Assembly (NCBI GenBank): GCA_046565505.1
Contig: JBKHYJ010000104.1
Location: forward strand, 23,685 to 87,684
Direction: 5' to 3'
Length of the DNA: 64,000 nt
Origin: JBKHYJ01 sp046565505
GTDB taxonomy: Bacteria > Acidobacteriota > Blastocatellia > UBA7656
This document shows positions 46,933 through 55,931 of this stretch, piece by piece (the first letter of the stretch is position 1; each line of letters begins with the position of its first letter). The translations under genes were made by a program, and so were the position numbers. Below the pieces are notes generated by a model. The model did no database searches and was not told the origin of the DNA. It was given only the letters and a program-made list of their open reading frames with translations.

Positions 46933-48093
46933 CTATGGGTTACGGCTCATGGCCTCTATGAGTATCGCCGCCACTTCGGGGCGCGAGAACTCGCGGGGCG
47001 GCATCTCCCCGGCCCCGAGCATGTCGCGCACCTTCGTGCCTGAGAGCGCGACGTGCTCCGACGAGTCGTGAGGGCAGGTCTTGTTCGAGGCCATCGCGTC
47101 GCAGCGGCGGCAGTAGAAAGAGTGGTCGAAGAACATGGGCGTGATGGCCAGGGCTTCCGGGTCGAACTCGTCGAATATGTAGTGCGCGTCGTACGTGCCA
47201 TAGTAGTTGCCCACCCCCGCATGGTCGCGCCCCACGATGAAGTGCGTGCAGCCATAGTTCTTTCGTATGATAGCGTGGAAGACGGCTTCGCGCGGCCCCG
47301 CGTATCGCATCGCCGCGGGGTTGACCGCGAGCAGCGTCCTCGTGCGCGGGAAGTAATGCTCGAGCATAGCTTCGTAACAGCGCATGCGGACATCGGCGGG
47401 TATGTCATCGCGCTTGGTCTCCCCCACGAGCGGGTGAAGCAACAGCCCATCGACTGTCTCGAGGGCGCATTTGATGATGTATTCATGCGCGCGGTGTATG
47501 GGGTTGCGGGTTTGAAAAGCCACGACGCGCCGCCATCCCTTCTTCTTGAAGGCGTCGCGAGTTTGCAGCGGGTCCAGGCGGTGATCGGGGAACTGCGCGC
47601 TGCGGGGCCTGTTGATCAGGCTGATGGGGCCGCCCAGAAGCCACTCGCCCTGGTCGTAGAGGGCCGCGACCCCCGGGTGCGCGGTGTCCGTCGTCAGGTA
47701 GACGCGCTCGGCCTCGCGCTGCTTGTCATAGCGGAACTTCTGGCGCAGGTGCAGCACCCCGAGCAGGTGGCCGTCGCCCGCATAGAGGGCGATCTCCTGG
47801 CCTTCTTTAAAGTTGTTCGCGACCTCGCCGGCCGCCGAGAGCGTGATCGGAATGGTCCAGGGTAAACCGGACGCCAGGTGCTTGTTTCCCCTAACAGCGA
47901 CGTAATCGTCTTCGCACATGAAGCCTTCTAGCGGGCTGAACGCGCCGTTGGCGATCATCTCCAGGTCCGAGATCTCGCGGGGCCTGAGCGTAACCCCCGG
48001 CATGGAATGGACCCGCTCCAGAAGGACTTCTCGCTCGGTGCCCGTAAGCTCGCGGCTGATGAGCCGGCCGCCGTGCGCCGGTATCGTTTCCAT
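46933..48093 (-). CDS. sat: Sulfate adenylyltransferase (ATP sulfurylase)
   Basis: A 386-residue enzyme making adenosine 5'-phosphosulfate from ATP and sulfate, first step of sulfate assimilation. Conserved nucleotide-binding motifs are QTRNPIHRAHEYIIK (HxxH-type), VGRDHAGVGNYYGTYDAH and GTKVRDMLGAGEMPP. A Cys-rich insert (CRRCDAMASNKTCPHD) resembles the zinc site of bacterial Sat enzymes of the archaeal/sulfur-oxidiser type. The start at 48093 follows GAGGA; the longer upstream frame looks non-coding. APS kinase and reductase genes are absent from the window. Confidence 0.94.
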   Translation of the reverse strand: METIPAHGGRLISRELTGTEREVLLERVHSMPGVTLRPREISDLEMIANGAFSPLEGFMCEDDYVAVRGNKHLASGLPWTIPITLSAAGEVANNFKEGQEIALYAGDGHLLGVLHLRQKFRYDKQREAERVYLTTDTAHPGVAALYDQGEWLLGGPISLINRPRSAQFPDHRLDPLQTRDAFKKKGWRRVVAFQTRNPIHRAHEYIIKCALETVDGLLLHPLVGETKRDDIPADVRMRCYEAMLEHYFPRTRTLLAVNPAAMRYAGPREAVFHAIIRKNYGCTHFIVGRDHAGVGNYYGTYDAHYIFDEFDPEALAITPMFFDHSFYCRRCDAMASNKTCPHDSSEHVALSGTKVRDMLGAGEMPPREFSRPEVAAILIEAMSRNP

Positions 48094-48571
48094 ATCGGTA
48101 TCCTCAATGGTAGATATTATAAAAGTAGGAACAAACTTTGAACGATACGCGAGCGCGGGGGGGCTGTCAAATGCGCCCACGGCCGGCCGGACCTCCGCCG
48201 ACGCGGGCGCGGTCCGCGTGTGTTTTCCGGCGTGGGCTTTTGGCGTGAAGGATTCGGCGCGGGCGACTTCAAGGGCGGCCGCGGCGGTGGCCTGTGGCGG
48301 TTCAGCGGAAGGGTGTTGCCGGTATCCTCGCGGAGTAGCTGGTGTCCTTCCGCTTATTACCTCCCGAATCGCGATCAGGGAGTAATAGTGGAATCTTAAT
48401 CCAAACTCTCACTCCTGTCTTTTCCCCATGCGGGTTACCGAATCGCGCGTGCGCGCTGCCTTCGCCCTGGGGCAAGGCTTCGTTTTCAGCGCGCGGCCGA
48501 ATCTCGGCAAGCTTGACATATCCGTGTGCGGCGTATACCTTATTAGTTTCCGTTTTTAGGCTGGTAGCACC
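48094..48571. other. Divergent intergenic region with hairpin and possible ffh promoter
   Basis: No coding frame is supported. A hairpin with a 9-bp stem (48304-48312 with 48346-48354) lies in the middle. A TTGACA at 48513-48518 followed by an A/T-rich -10-like segment at 48534-48541 could be the ffh promoter. No 4.5S/SRP RNA signature was found here despite the neighbouring ffh. Confidence 0.4.
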
Positions 48572-50008
48572 ATGTTCGAATCACTTTCAGATAAGCTCAG
48601 AAAAGTCCTTAAAGACCTGCGCGGGCAGGGCAAGCTGACCGAGGCTCATATCGAGACGGCCATGCGCGAGATCCGCATGGCGCTGCTCGAAGCCGACGTC
48701 AACTTCAAGGTCGTCAAGGCCTTCGTGGACCGCGTAAAAGAGAAGGCCCTGGGGCAAGAGGTCATGGGGTCGCTGTCGCCCGCACAGCAGGTGGTGAAGG
48801 TCGTCTACGACGAGATGGTCGAGATGCTCGGCGGCACCTCGACCCAACTGCTTTTCACCAAGCGGTCCCCTAACGTCGTGATGATCGTCGGCCTCCAAGG
48901 CTCGGGCAAGACGACGACGACCGGCAAGCTCACGAAGCTGATTGCCGAACAGCAGAAGCGGCGACCCCTGATGCTTTCGGTAGACGTTTACAGGCCCGCC
49001 GCCCGCCAGCAGCTTTCCATTATCTCTAAGGCCATAGGCCAGCCCGCCTTTGAGGCGCCGGACGTGAGCGACCCGCTCGAGCTGTGCCGCCGCGCCGTGC
49101 GCGAGTGCCAGCTCACGGGTTACGACACGCTGATGATAGACACGGCCGGCCGCCTCCACGTGGACGAAGAGCTGATGGTCGAGCTCAAGCAGATCAAGCA
49201 GGAGACCGCGCCGTCGGAGGTACTCTTCATCGCCGACGCCATGACGGGCCAGGACGCGGTCCGCTCGGCCCAGCAATTCCACGACCAGGTCGGGCTGACG
49301 GGCATAGTGCTGACGAAGATGGAGGGCGACACGCGCGGCGGCGCGGCGCTCTCTATCAAAGAGGTCACGGGCCAGCCGATTAAATTCGTCGGCGTCGGCG
49401 AGCGCTACGACGCCATCGAGCCATTTTACCCGGACCGCATCGCGCAGCGCATACTCGGCATGGGCGACGTGCTTTCTTTGATCGAGAAAGTGCAGTCCGA
49501 GGTTGACGAAGAGAAGGCGCTGGAGCTTCAAGACAAGCTGGCGCGCGATAAGTTCTCGCTGGAAGATTTCCGCGACCAGTTGCGCCAGATGAAGCGGCTC
49601 GGGTCGCTCGACAAGATTCTCGACATGCTGCCGGCGAACCTCCTGGGCGGGATGCGCGTGACGCCCGAGCAGACGGCCGAGATGGAGCAGAAGCTGAAGC
49701 TCACGGAAGCCATCATCAATTCGATGACCCCCGAGGAGCGGCGCAACCATGACGTGCTCAACGCGTCGCGGCGCAAGCGGATCGCGCGCGGCAGCGGCAC
49801 GGCCGTGTCGGACGTGAATCAGATGATCAACGAGTACCTGGAGATGCGCAAGATGATGCGCATGATGACTTCCGGCGGGCTCGGCGGCATGATGGGCGGG
49901 TTGGGCGGCAAGCTGGCGGGGGGGCTGATGGGGGGCGGGCTGCCGGGCTTCGGCTCGGGAAATCGCCGTAAAGCGACTAAGAGAAAGAAAAAGAAAAAGA
50001 AACGGTGA
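48572..50008 (+). CDS. ffh: Signal recognition particle protein Ffh
   Basis: A 478-residue GTPase that targets membrane proteins co-translationally with SRP RNA. N-terminal NG domain motifs: GLQGSGKTTTTGKLTKL (G1), DTAGRLHVD (G3) and TKMEGDTRGG (G4). The C-terminal M domain is Met-rich (MRKMMRMMTSGGLGGMMGG region) and ends in a Gly/Met and then a poly-Lys tail. Length and order match the family. It opens the translation operon with rpsP, khpA, rimM, trmD and rplS. Confidence 0.97.
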   Translation: MFESLSDKLRKVLKDLRGQGKLTEAHIETAMREIRMALLEADVNFKVVKAFVDRVKEKALGQEVMGSLSPAQQVVKVVYDEMVEMLGGTSTQLLFTKRSPNVVMIVGLQGSGKTTTTGKLTKLIAEQQKRRPLMLSVDVYRPAARQQLSIISKAIGQPAFEAPDVSDPLELCRRAVRECQLTGYDTLMIDTAGRLHVDEELMVELKQIKQETAPSEVLFIADAMTGQDAVRSAQQFHDQVGLTGIVLTKMEGDTRGGAALSIKEVTGQPIKFVGVGERYDAIEPFYPDRIAQRILGMGDVLSLIEKVQSEVDEEKALELQDKLARDKFSLEDFRDQLRQMKRLGSLDKILDMLPANLLGGMRVTPEQTAEMEQKLKLTEAIINSMTPEERRNHDVLNASRRKRIARGSGTAVSDVNQMINEYLEMRKMMRMMTSGGLGGMMGGLGGKLAGGLMGGGLPGFGSGNRRKATKRKKKKKKR

Positions 50009-50291
50009 GGCGGGATTTCGGTTATAATCGTCGGGAAGGTCAGAGCCGACGAGGTTATAACCTCCTAACCAGTGCGGCCAGAGTATTATGCGTAATCTCG
50101 GCCGCCTGCCTGTAGCAGCTATCCGCCAGCGGGTCGAGTTATTCGGCAAGCATTTCTGTTCGGGGTCGGGCTTCCCGAGTCGAACGGCCGTCATTGTTCG
50201 GGAGATTTATATTTGTATGAAGCTCAACTGGGCGCGCAATGATTGAAGTTTAGGATCGGTTATTCTCAGTGAGCGGGCATGGAGGTGCATT

Positions 50292-50552
50292 TTGCTTTCG
50301 ATCAGGTTAACTAGAAGAGGCGCGAAGAAAAAGCCTTTCTATAGAATTATCGTCACAGAGAAACGCTCGAAGCGCGATGGCCGCTTCGTCGAGTCCGTTG
50401 GTTATTACGATCCCTGCCGTAATCCGGCTGATGTCAAACTGGACCGCGAGCGGATCAATTACTGGATAGAACGCGGAGCGCAGCCGTCGGAGACGGTACG
50501 CAGCCTTATAAAACGCAACCCCGAACCGGCGGGCGCCGAAGCGGGCGCCTGA
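50292..50552 (+). CDS. rpsP: 30S ribosomal protein S16
   Basis: An 86-residue small-subunit protein, with a TTG start after GGAGGTG. The typical opening LSIRLTRRGAKKKPFYRIIV, then GRFVESVGYYDP and INYWIERGAQPSETVRSLI, identify it. Preceded by a 283-base gap containing a 14-bp perfect palindrome (GAGGTTATAACCTC, 50051-50064) that could be regulatory. Confidence 0.97.
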   Translation: MLSIRLTRRGAKKKPFYRIIVTEKRSKRDGRFVESVGYYDPCRNPADVKLDRERINYWIERGAQPSETVRSLIKRNPEPAGAEAGA

Positions 50553-50659
50553 TTCCGGCTCCGCGCGTGATGTGGCAGCGCCGTCCTATATCCGGGTAGT
50601 CACGCCTGGCCGCGCCGCGCGTCCTTCCTTCCTGGCTTAATCTCTGAAGGAGGCGACGT

Positions 50660-50905
50660 ATGGACGAAGGTTCATTGAAGGAAGTCATCGAGACTATCGT
50701 GAAGGCCCTGGTGGATTACCCCGAAGAGGTAGAGGTTAAAGAGATCGATGGCGAGGCGACCACTGTGCTCGAGCTGAGGGTCGCCGCGCAAGACCTCGGC
50801 AAAGTGATCGGCAAGCAAGGCCGCACCGCCCGCGCCATGCGCACGCTGCTGCGCGCGGCGGGCATGAAATTGAAGAAGCGTTTTGTGCTTGAGATACTGG
50901 AGTAG
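50660..50905 (+). CDS. khpA: KH-domain RNA-binding protein KhpA
   Basis: An 81-residue protein that is essentially one KH domain: LRVAAQDLGKVIGKQGRTARAMRTLLRAAG contains the GKxGR loop that contacts RNA. It binds RNA with KhpB in several bacteria and is normally between rpsP and rimM, as here. Its TAG stop shares one base with the rimM GTG start, so translation is likely coupled. Confidence 0.95.
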   Translation: MDEGSLKEVIETIVKALVDYPEEVEVKEIDGEATTVLELRVAAQDLGKVIGKQGRTARAMRTLLRAAGMKLKKRFVLEILE

Positions 50906-51447
50906 TGGCCGACCGGAACGACAACGAGGCGCGTGCGGGGGACGTTGTGATAGCCCGCATCGTGAAAGCCCGCGGCATACGCGGGGAGGTGGCTTGCAGC
51001 ATCGAGACGGACTTCCCGGAACGTTTTGAATCGCTCGAAGAGGCGACGGTTTGGATGCCGGGGGGGGGGCGGCTGTCGCTCAGGGTCGAGGGCCACTGGT
51101 TCCACAAAGACCGTGTGATTTTGAAGTTCTACGGCTGCGACACGATGACGGCGGCCAAGGACCTGGTGGGCGGCCGCGTGGTGATATCCGAGGCCGACGC
51201 CCTGGAGCTCGAAGACGACCAGTTTTTTGAATACGATGTGATAGGGGCGGAGGTCTTCACGGCCGACGGGCGGCCCGTCGGGCATGTCGTCAGGGTTATG
51301 CGCACGGGCGGGACAGACCTGCTGGTGATCGAAGGCGAAGACAAGCGCGAGCGGTTGATACCATTCGCCGACGACATCTGCACGGAGGTCGACGTGGCGG
51401 CTAAACGCATCACGGTGAGCCCGCCGCAGGGTTTGTTGGATTTATGA
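50905..51447 (+). CDS. rimM: Ribosome maturation factor RimM
   Basis: A 180-residue factor needed for 16S rRNA processing and 30S head assembly. The N-terminal domain begins GDVVIARIVKARGIRGEVACSIETDFPERF. The C-terminal PRC-barrel shows QFFEYDVIGAEVFTADGRPVGHV and ERLIPFADDICTEVDVAAKRI. The start is GTG, overlapping the khpA stop. Confidence 0.96.
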   Translation: MADRNDNEARAGDVVIARIVKARGIRGEVACSIETDFPERFESLEEATVWMPGGGRLSLRVEGHWFHKDRVILKFYGCDTMTAAKDLVGGRVVISEADALELEDDQFFEYDVIGAEVFTADGRPVGHVVRVMRTGGTDLLVIEGEDKRERLIPFADDICTEVDVAAKRITVSPPQGLLDL

Positions 51448-51458
51448 CGGCCGTATGG

Positions 51459-51516
51459 TTTTGGATTTTGGATTAAAAAGACAGTCCCAGACTCTATGGT
51501 CCGCGATCCGAAATCG
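51459..51516. repeat. Intergenic imperfect inverted repeat (GATTTYGGATY family)
   Basis: GGATTTTGGATT (51463-51474) and GATCCGAAATCG (51505-51516) pair at most positions. It fills the rimM-trmD gap, an unusual insertion within the translation operon, and extends to the trmD start. Same family as the 33.3 and 43.1 kb elements. Confidence 0.42.
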
Positions 51517-51519
51517 AGT

Positions 51520-52263
51520 ATGCGGTTCGACATAGTAACGATCTTCCCGGAGATTTTCCGCGGGGTCTTTGAATTCGGAATAATTCGCCGCGCGGTCGAG
51601 GCAGGCCTGGTCGAGATAAAGGTACACGACCTGCGCGACTACACCTACGACCGGCACCGCCAGGTCGACGACAGGCCGTTCGGCGGGGGCGCCGGGATGG
51701 TGATGAAGCCCGAGCCTTTATTCCGTGCGGTCGAGGCCATAACGCACGGCGCGGCCCGGCCGCGCGTCGTATTGCTCTCGCCGCAGGGGCGCCTGTTCGG
51801 CCAGCGGCTGGCCGAGGAGCTCTCCCGCTGCCCGCGAGTTATTTTGATATGCGGCCGCTACGAGGGCGTTGACGAGCGCGTCGTAGAGCACCTGGTGGAC
51901 GAAGAGGTTTCCATAGGCGACTACGTGCTGTCGGGCGGGGAGATACCCGCCATGGTCGTCGTCGATGCGGTGACGCGGCTGATACCCGGCGCCCTCGGGT
52001 GCGAGCAGTCTGCCGAGGCCGAATCGTTCGCGCGGTCCGGCCTGCTCGATTACCCGCACTACACCCGGCCGGCGGAGTACCGCGGGATGAAAGCGCCCGA
52101 CGTATTGTCCAGCGGCAACCACGCCGAGGTCGCCGCATGGCGGCGGCGCAAGGCTTTAGAGAAGACGCTGCGGCGCAGGCCCGACCTCATAGGCGGGCGC
52201 GCCGTCTCCGACGCGGAACGTCGAGAGATTGAAGAAGTTTTGAAAGAGATTGATAACGAGTGA
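51520..52263 (+). CDS. trmD: tRNA (guanine-N1)-methyltransferase
   Basis: A 247-residue SPOUT methyltransferase for G37 of tRNAs, using SAM. The N-terminus MRFDIVTIFPEIF and the trefoil-knot motifs PFGGGAGMVMKPEP, ICGRYEGVDERVVEHLVDEEVSIGDYVLSGGE and LLDYPHYTRPAEYRG are canonical. The start at 51520 is chosen from family alignment; an upstream in-frame ATG at 51496 falls in the repeat. It precedes rplS, as in most bacteria. Confidence 0.96.
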   Translation: MRFDIVTIFPEIFRGVFEFGIIRRAVEAGLVEIKVHDLRDYTYDRHRQVDDRPFGGGAGMVMKPEPLFRAVEAITHGAARPRVVLLSPQGRLFGQRLAEELSRCPRVILICGRYEGVDERVVEHLVDEEVSIGDYVLSGGEIPAMVVVDAVTRLIPGALGCEQSAEAESFARSGLLDYPHYTRPAEYRGMKAPDVLSSGNHAEVAAWRRRKALEKTLRRRPDLIGGRAVSDAERREIEEVLKEIDNE

Positions 52264-52350
52264 AGGTTCAGCCACCGGCGGCGTCACGGGAGGCTGAGGC
52301 TGCCACTGACTGAAAACTTATTGCTGATAGCTGAGAGAGAGGAAAGCGTC

Positions 52351-52815
52351 ATGAATCAAGTGGTACAGGCTGTCGAGGATCGTCAGCTACGCGATGGCAT
52401 CCCTGAGTTCCAACCCGGAGACACGGTCCGCGTTCACGTCCGCATCAAAGAAGGCGACAAGGAACGCATACAGGCTTTCGAGGGCATAGTTATCGCGCGC
52501 AAGCATTCCGGCGTGCGCGAATCCATCACCGTGCGCAAGACCAGTTTCGGCGTCGGGGTCGAGCGCATATTCCCGCTCCATGCGAGCGTCATTGACCGCA
52601 TAGACCTCGTGCGCCGGGGCCGCGTCCGCCGGGCCAAGCTCTATTACCTCCGCAAGCTGCGCGGCAAGGCGGCACGCATCCGCGAGCGCGATACGCGCGG
52701 CGCCCGCTCTCAGGCGGCCGCAGCATCTGCGCAGTCCGCCGACAGGAGCGTGCCCGCCGAGCCCACGCAGCCGCCTGCCGAAATCCAAGCGCAGCCTCGG
52801 ACCAATAACGAGTAG
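52351..52815 (+). CDS. rplS: 50S ribosomal protein L19
   Basis: A 154-residue large-subunit protein. FQPGDTVRVHVRIKEGDKERIQAFEGIVIARKHSG and SFGVGVERIFPLHASVIDRI are L19 hallmarks. It carries a C-terminal extension of about 40 residues rich in Ala, Gln and Pro that is longer than in E. coli (115 residues). The ATG at 52351 follows GAGAGGAAAG. Confidence 0.96.
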   Translation: MNQVVQAVEDRQLRDGIPEFQPGDTVRVHVRIKEGDKERIQAFEGIVIARKHSGVRESITVRKTSFGVGVERIFPLHASVIDRIDLVRRGRVRRAKLYYLRKLRGKAARIRERDTRGARSQAAAASAQSADRSVPAEPTQPPAEIQAQPRTNNE

Positions 52816-52836
52816 CCCGAAGGCAAGGTCGGGGGC

Positions 52837-52959
52837 GTGACCGTCATCTCTTTTTTCGTAATGGTGTACGTGGCCGCGCTTTTAATCCTGGTAGGCGCGT
52901 TCTGTTGGTACGGGGCGCGTTCGGGCGGCCATCGGGCCGGGAGTGGCACTGAGAATTAG
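52837..52959 (+). CDS. Small single-helix membrane protein, unrecognised
   Basis: A 40-residue frame with a GTG start at 52837, preceded by GGTCGGGGG. One hydrophobic helix fills most of it (FVMVYVAALLILVGAFCWYG), followed by a short basic tail. No family is recognised. It begins 21 bases after rplS in the same direction. Coding status is uncertain. Confidence 0.4.
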   Translation: MTVISFFVMVYVAALLILVGAFCWYGARSGGHRAGSGTEN

Positions 52960-53010
52960 AGTTTCGCCCGCGCCGCGCGAGGCGTGTCCGGGGACCCGAT
53001 ATATCCATTG

Positions 53011-53322
53011 ATGAAGACTCGCAGGGAAATGCTTGAAGAGTTCGTGGCGCAAGACCCGGACGATTCATTCTCGCGCTACGCCCTCGCGCTCGAGCTTGAG
53101 AAAGAGGGGCGCGAGCTGGAAGCCATGCCACAGCTTCAGGAAGTGATAGCGCGCGACCCGAGCTACGTCGCCGCTTACTATCACCTGGGGCGCATGCTCG
53201 CACGCATGGGGCAGGTCGAAGACGCCCGTGCGGTTTATCGCCGCGGGCTTGACGCCGCCGTGGCCTCAAGCGATCAGAGGACGCGCGGCGAGATTCAAGA
53301 AGCGCTGGACATGCTCGATTAG
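53011..53322 (+). CDS. Short TPR protein
   Basis: About 103 residues with two tetratricopeptide-type repeats (DSFSRYALALELEKEGRELEAMPQLQEVIARDP and YVAAYYHLGRMLARMGQVEDARAVYRRGL) and a short C-terminal helix. A protein-protein interaction role is likely. ATG 53011 matches the family opening; the GTG at 52984 would add residues without similarity. Confidence 0.8.
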   Translation: MKTRREMLEEFVAQDPDDSFSRYALALELEKEGRELEAMPQLQEVIARDPSYVAAYYHLGRMLARMGQVEDARAVYRRGLDAAVASSDQRTRGEIQEALDMLD

Positions 53323-53360
53323 GATAAGTCCTGGCCGGGGTATATTCCGCGACGCTCCGG

Positions 53361-53582
53361 TCACTCTTTCTGGCGCTGCTCCTCCAACTCCTGCTCGGCC
53401 GCCTCCTTCAGTCTTCGGCCCTCGCGTTCCAACTCCTCGTCCTGCATGCCTTGCCCGACGCTTTCCTGCGCGCGGCCTTCGATGCGCTTCATTTCGGCCT
53501 CGACGCGCCCTTCGACCTGATCTATGGGAGCGGGTTCGTTTTCGTCTTCCAGAGTCCTCACCTTGTTCGGATCAATTGCCAT
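53361..53582 (-). CDS. Small CsbD-like helical protein
   Basis: A 73-residue, highly charged protein with a heptad-like helix: EGRVEAEMKRIEGRAQESVGQG, then DEELEREGRRLKEAAEQELEEQ. This resembles CsbD/stress-response proteins of bacterial soils, but similarity is loose. The ATG at 53582 follows AAGGGGTG; a GTG at 53588 gives two more residues. Function unknown, possibly stress-related. Confidence 0.6.
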   Translation of the reverse strand: MAIDPNKVRTLEDENEPAPIDQVEGRVEAEMKRIEGRAQESVGQGMQDEELEREGRRLKEAAEQELEEQRQKE

Positions 53583-53748
53583 CTTCACACCCCTTCTTGA
53601 TGAAAGTGCCGTAGCTCTAACAATGTTTATGGTCTCATTGTTTGCGGCGGGCGGTCAAATAGGCGCGTGTTAGGCGGCCCGTGTTATGGTATAGTGCGAT
53701 CCGGTTATCGCTAATCATCAAAACACCTATGACCGAGAGGAAGCTGTG

Positions 53749-55749
53749 ATGAAGAACGCGGTTCTTACATTATTTCTCATGATCGCCCTCGCGCCGGGTG
53801 CGTTTGCCCAGGCCGGTAAAACTCCTACCATCGAGCAGTCGCTCAGCCTCAAGAGCGCGTCGGGCCCGCGCATATCGCCCGATGGCCGCTACGTCGCTTA
53901 CCAGGTCCAGGAGACGAACTGGGAAGAGAACGCATTCGAGAATGAAATATGGATAGCCGTCCCGGCGACGGGCGAGCGCTACCAGCTCACGAACGCGAAG
54001 AAGTCCAGCTCGGGCCCCCAATGGTCGCCCGACTCCAGACGAATAGCCTTCACGTCCGACCGCGACGGCAAGCGGCAGATTTACTTGATATCGCCGGCGG
54101 GCGGCGAGGCCGTGCAGTTGACGAGCGTAGAGGCCGGCGTCAATTCATTCAACTGGTCGCCGGATGGCCGCCACATCGCCTTCACTGGGGCCGAGCCCGA
54201 GAGCAAAGCCCGCAAGGAAAGGAAGGAGAAGTATGGCGAGTTTGAGGTGGTGAAGGGCGACTACACGCTGACTCATCTTTGGGTGGTGGAAGTCCCCGCC
54301 GACCCCAAAGATAAGAAGGCCGAGCCCCGCCGTCTGACGGGCGGCAACGAATTTACTGTAGGCGGCTTCAGTTGGTCGCCCGACTCCACGCGCATCGCCT
54401 TCAGCGCGACGAAAGACCCGGACCTTGGCTCGTCCGACACCAGCGACATCTATGTCCTGAACCTCGCCGACAAAGGCATCAAGAAGGTGGTAGACACTAG
54501 AGGCCCGGATGGCAACCCCGTCTGGTCGCCCGATGGGCGCCAGCTCGCTTTTGAGACTTCAAACGCGCGGGAGTTTTTCTTTTACACGAATCAGTACATC
54601 GCCATAGTGCCGAGCGAAGGCGGCGCGCCCGTCGTGCTCACAGAGACGTTTGATGAAGAGCCTTCGCCTCTCGTGTGGTCGCCCGATGGGATTTACTTTT
54701 CGAGCCAGCAGAAAACCTACTCGCACCTGTTCCGCCTGAACCCGGCGACGAAGGCCGTCGAGCGGGTGAGCAGCCCCGCTGAGCTTGTCGCCTCGCAGTT
54801 CTCCTTCACGCGCGACTTCAAGCAAGTGGCCTTCGTGGCGGCAGGCCCGAACAATTACCCGGAAGTTTACGCCTGCGCGGTGAAACCGTTCGAGCCCAGG
54901 CGGCTGACCGCGATGGGCGACCAGTTGAAAGATTTCAGGCTGGGGACGCGCGAAGTGATCGGATGGAAATCTACGGACGGGACTCCTATAGAAGGGATTC
55001 TAATCAAGCCCGCCGACTTCGACCCGTCGAAAAAGTACCCCCTGCTCGTAGTCATACACGGCGGCCCGACGGGCGTCGATACGCCTGTCGTGAGAGGCGA
55101 CCGCACTTACCCGATAGAGATGTTCGCGGCGAAGGGCGCATTGATACTGCGGCCGAACTACAGGGGCTCGGCCGGCTACGGCGAGAAATTTCGCTCGCTC
55201 AACGTGCGCAACCTCGGCATAGGCGATTACTGGGACGTGATTTCGGGCGTGGACCATCTGATCGCACAGGGCGTCGTAGACCGTGACCGCGTAGGCGCTA
55301 TGGGGTGGAGCCAGGGCGGCTACATCTCTGCGTTCATCACGACCACCAGTGACCGCTTCAAGGCCGTTTCGGTCGGGGCGGGGATCAGCGATTGGATGAC
55401 TTACTACGTCAACACGGACATCCACCCATTCACGCGGCAATACCTGAAATCCACGCCGTGGGACGACCCGGAGATATACCAAAAGACTTCGCCGATCTTC
55501 TACGTGAAGAACGCGAAGACGCCTACCTTAATTCAGCACGGCGAGCTTGATAGGCGGGTGCCGATCCCCAACGCTTACGAGCTGTTTCAAGCGCTGGAAG
55601 ACAAGGGCGTGCCCGTAAAGATGATCGTCTACAAAGGGTTCGGCCACGGCATAGATAAGCCCAGGCAGCAGCGAGCGGTGATGGAGCACAACTACGAATG
55701 GTTCGGCCAGTGGATATGGGGAGAAAAGCCCGCGCAGGAAGGGCAATGA
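53749..55749 (+). CDS. Secreted S9 family peptidase
   Basis: A 666-residue serine peptidase with signal peptide NAVLTLFLMIALAPGAFAQ. A beta-propeller with WSPDSRRIAFTSDRDGKRQIYL-type repeats (about residues 40-390) precedes the catalytic domain: nucleophile Ser in MGWSQGGYISAF, Asp in HGELDRRVP and His in GFGHGIDKPRQ. It cleaves short peptides, probably at Pro or small residues, in the periplasm. GTG 53746 and ATG 53749 are adjacent; the ATG follows GAGGAAG. Confidence 0.93.
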   Translation: MKNAVLTLFLMIALAPGAFAQAGKTPTIEQSLSLKSASGPRISPDGRYVAYQVQETNWEENAFENEIWIAVPATGERYQLTNAKKSSSGPQWSPDSRRIAFTSDRDGKRQIYLISPAGGEAVQLTSVEAGVNSFNWSPDGRHIAFTGAEPESKARKERKEKYGEFEVVKGDYTLTHLWVVEVPADPKDKKAEPRRLTGGNEFTVGGFSWSPDSTRIAFSATKDPDLGSSDTSDIYVLNLADKGIKKVVDTRGPDGNPVWSPDGRQLAFETSNAREFFFYTNQYIAIVPSEGGAPVVLTETFDEEPSPLVWSPDGIYFSSQQKTYSHLFRLNPATKAVERVSSPAELVASQFSFTRDFKQVAFVAAGPNNYPEVYACAVKPFEPRRLTAMGDQLKDFRLGTREVIGWKSTDGTPIEGILIKPADFDPSKKYPLLVVIHGGPTGVDTPVVRGDRTYPIEMFAAKGALILRPNYRGSAGYGEKFRSLNVRNLGIGDYWDVISGVDHLIAQGVVDRDRVGAMGWSQGGYISAFITTTSDRFKAVSVGAGISDWMTYYVNTDIHPFTRQYLKSTPWDDPEIYQKTSPIFYVKNAKTPTLIQHGELDRRVPIPNAYELFQALEDKGVPVKMIVYKGFGHGIDKPRQQRAVMEHNYEWFGQWIWGEKPAQEGQ

Positions 55750-55931
55750 GCGCAGGGCCGCGCGGCGAATGAGATCAGAGTTCCAGGCCGGAGACGCGAG
55801 GGCGGAAGAAGGGCGCAAACCGGGCCGAAGACGCCGAGAGCTATTCCGCATTCTTCGCCGCTCGCATGCGCACGCGGGGCAATAGGCGTGAGTGAACAGA
55901 GAAGAGTTCCGCGCGGGCCCGGGGCCGCGGC

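Noticed and set aside
48587..50194. 535-codon frame antisense to ffh
   Set aside because: A shadow of the GC-rich ffh gene; no homology or start signal.
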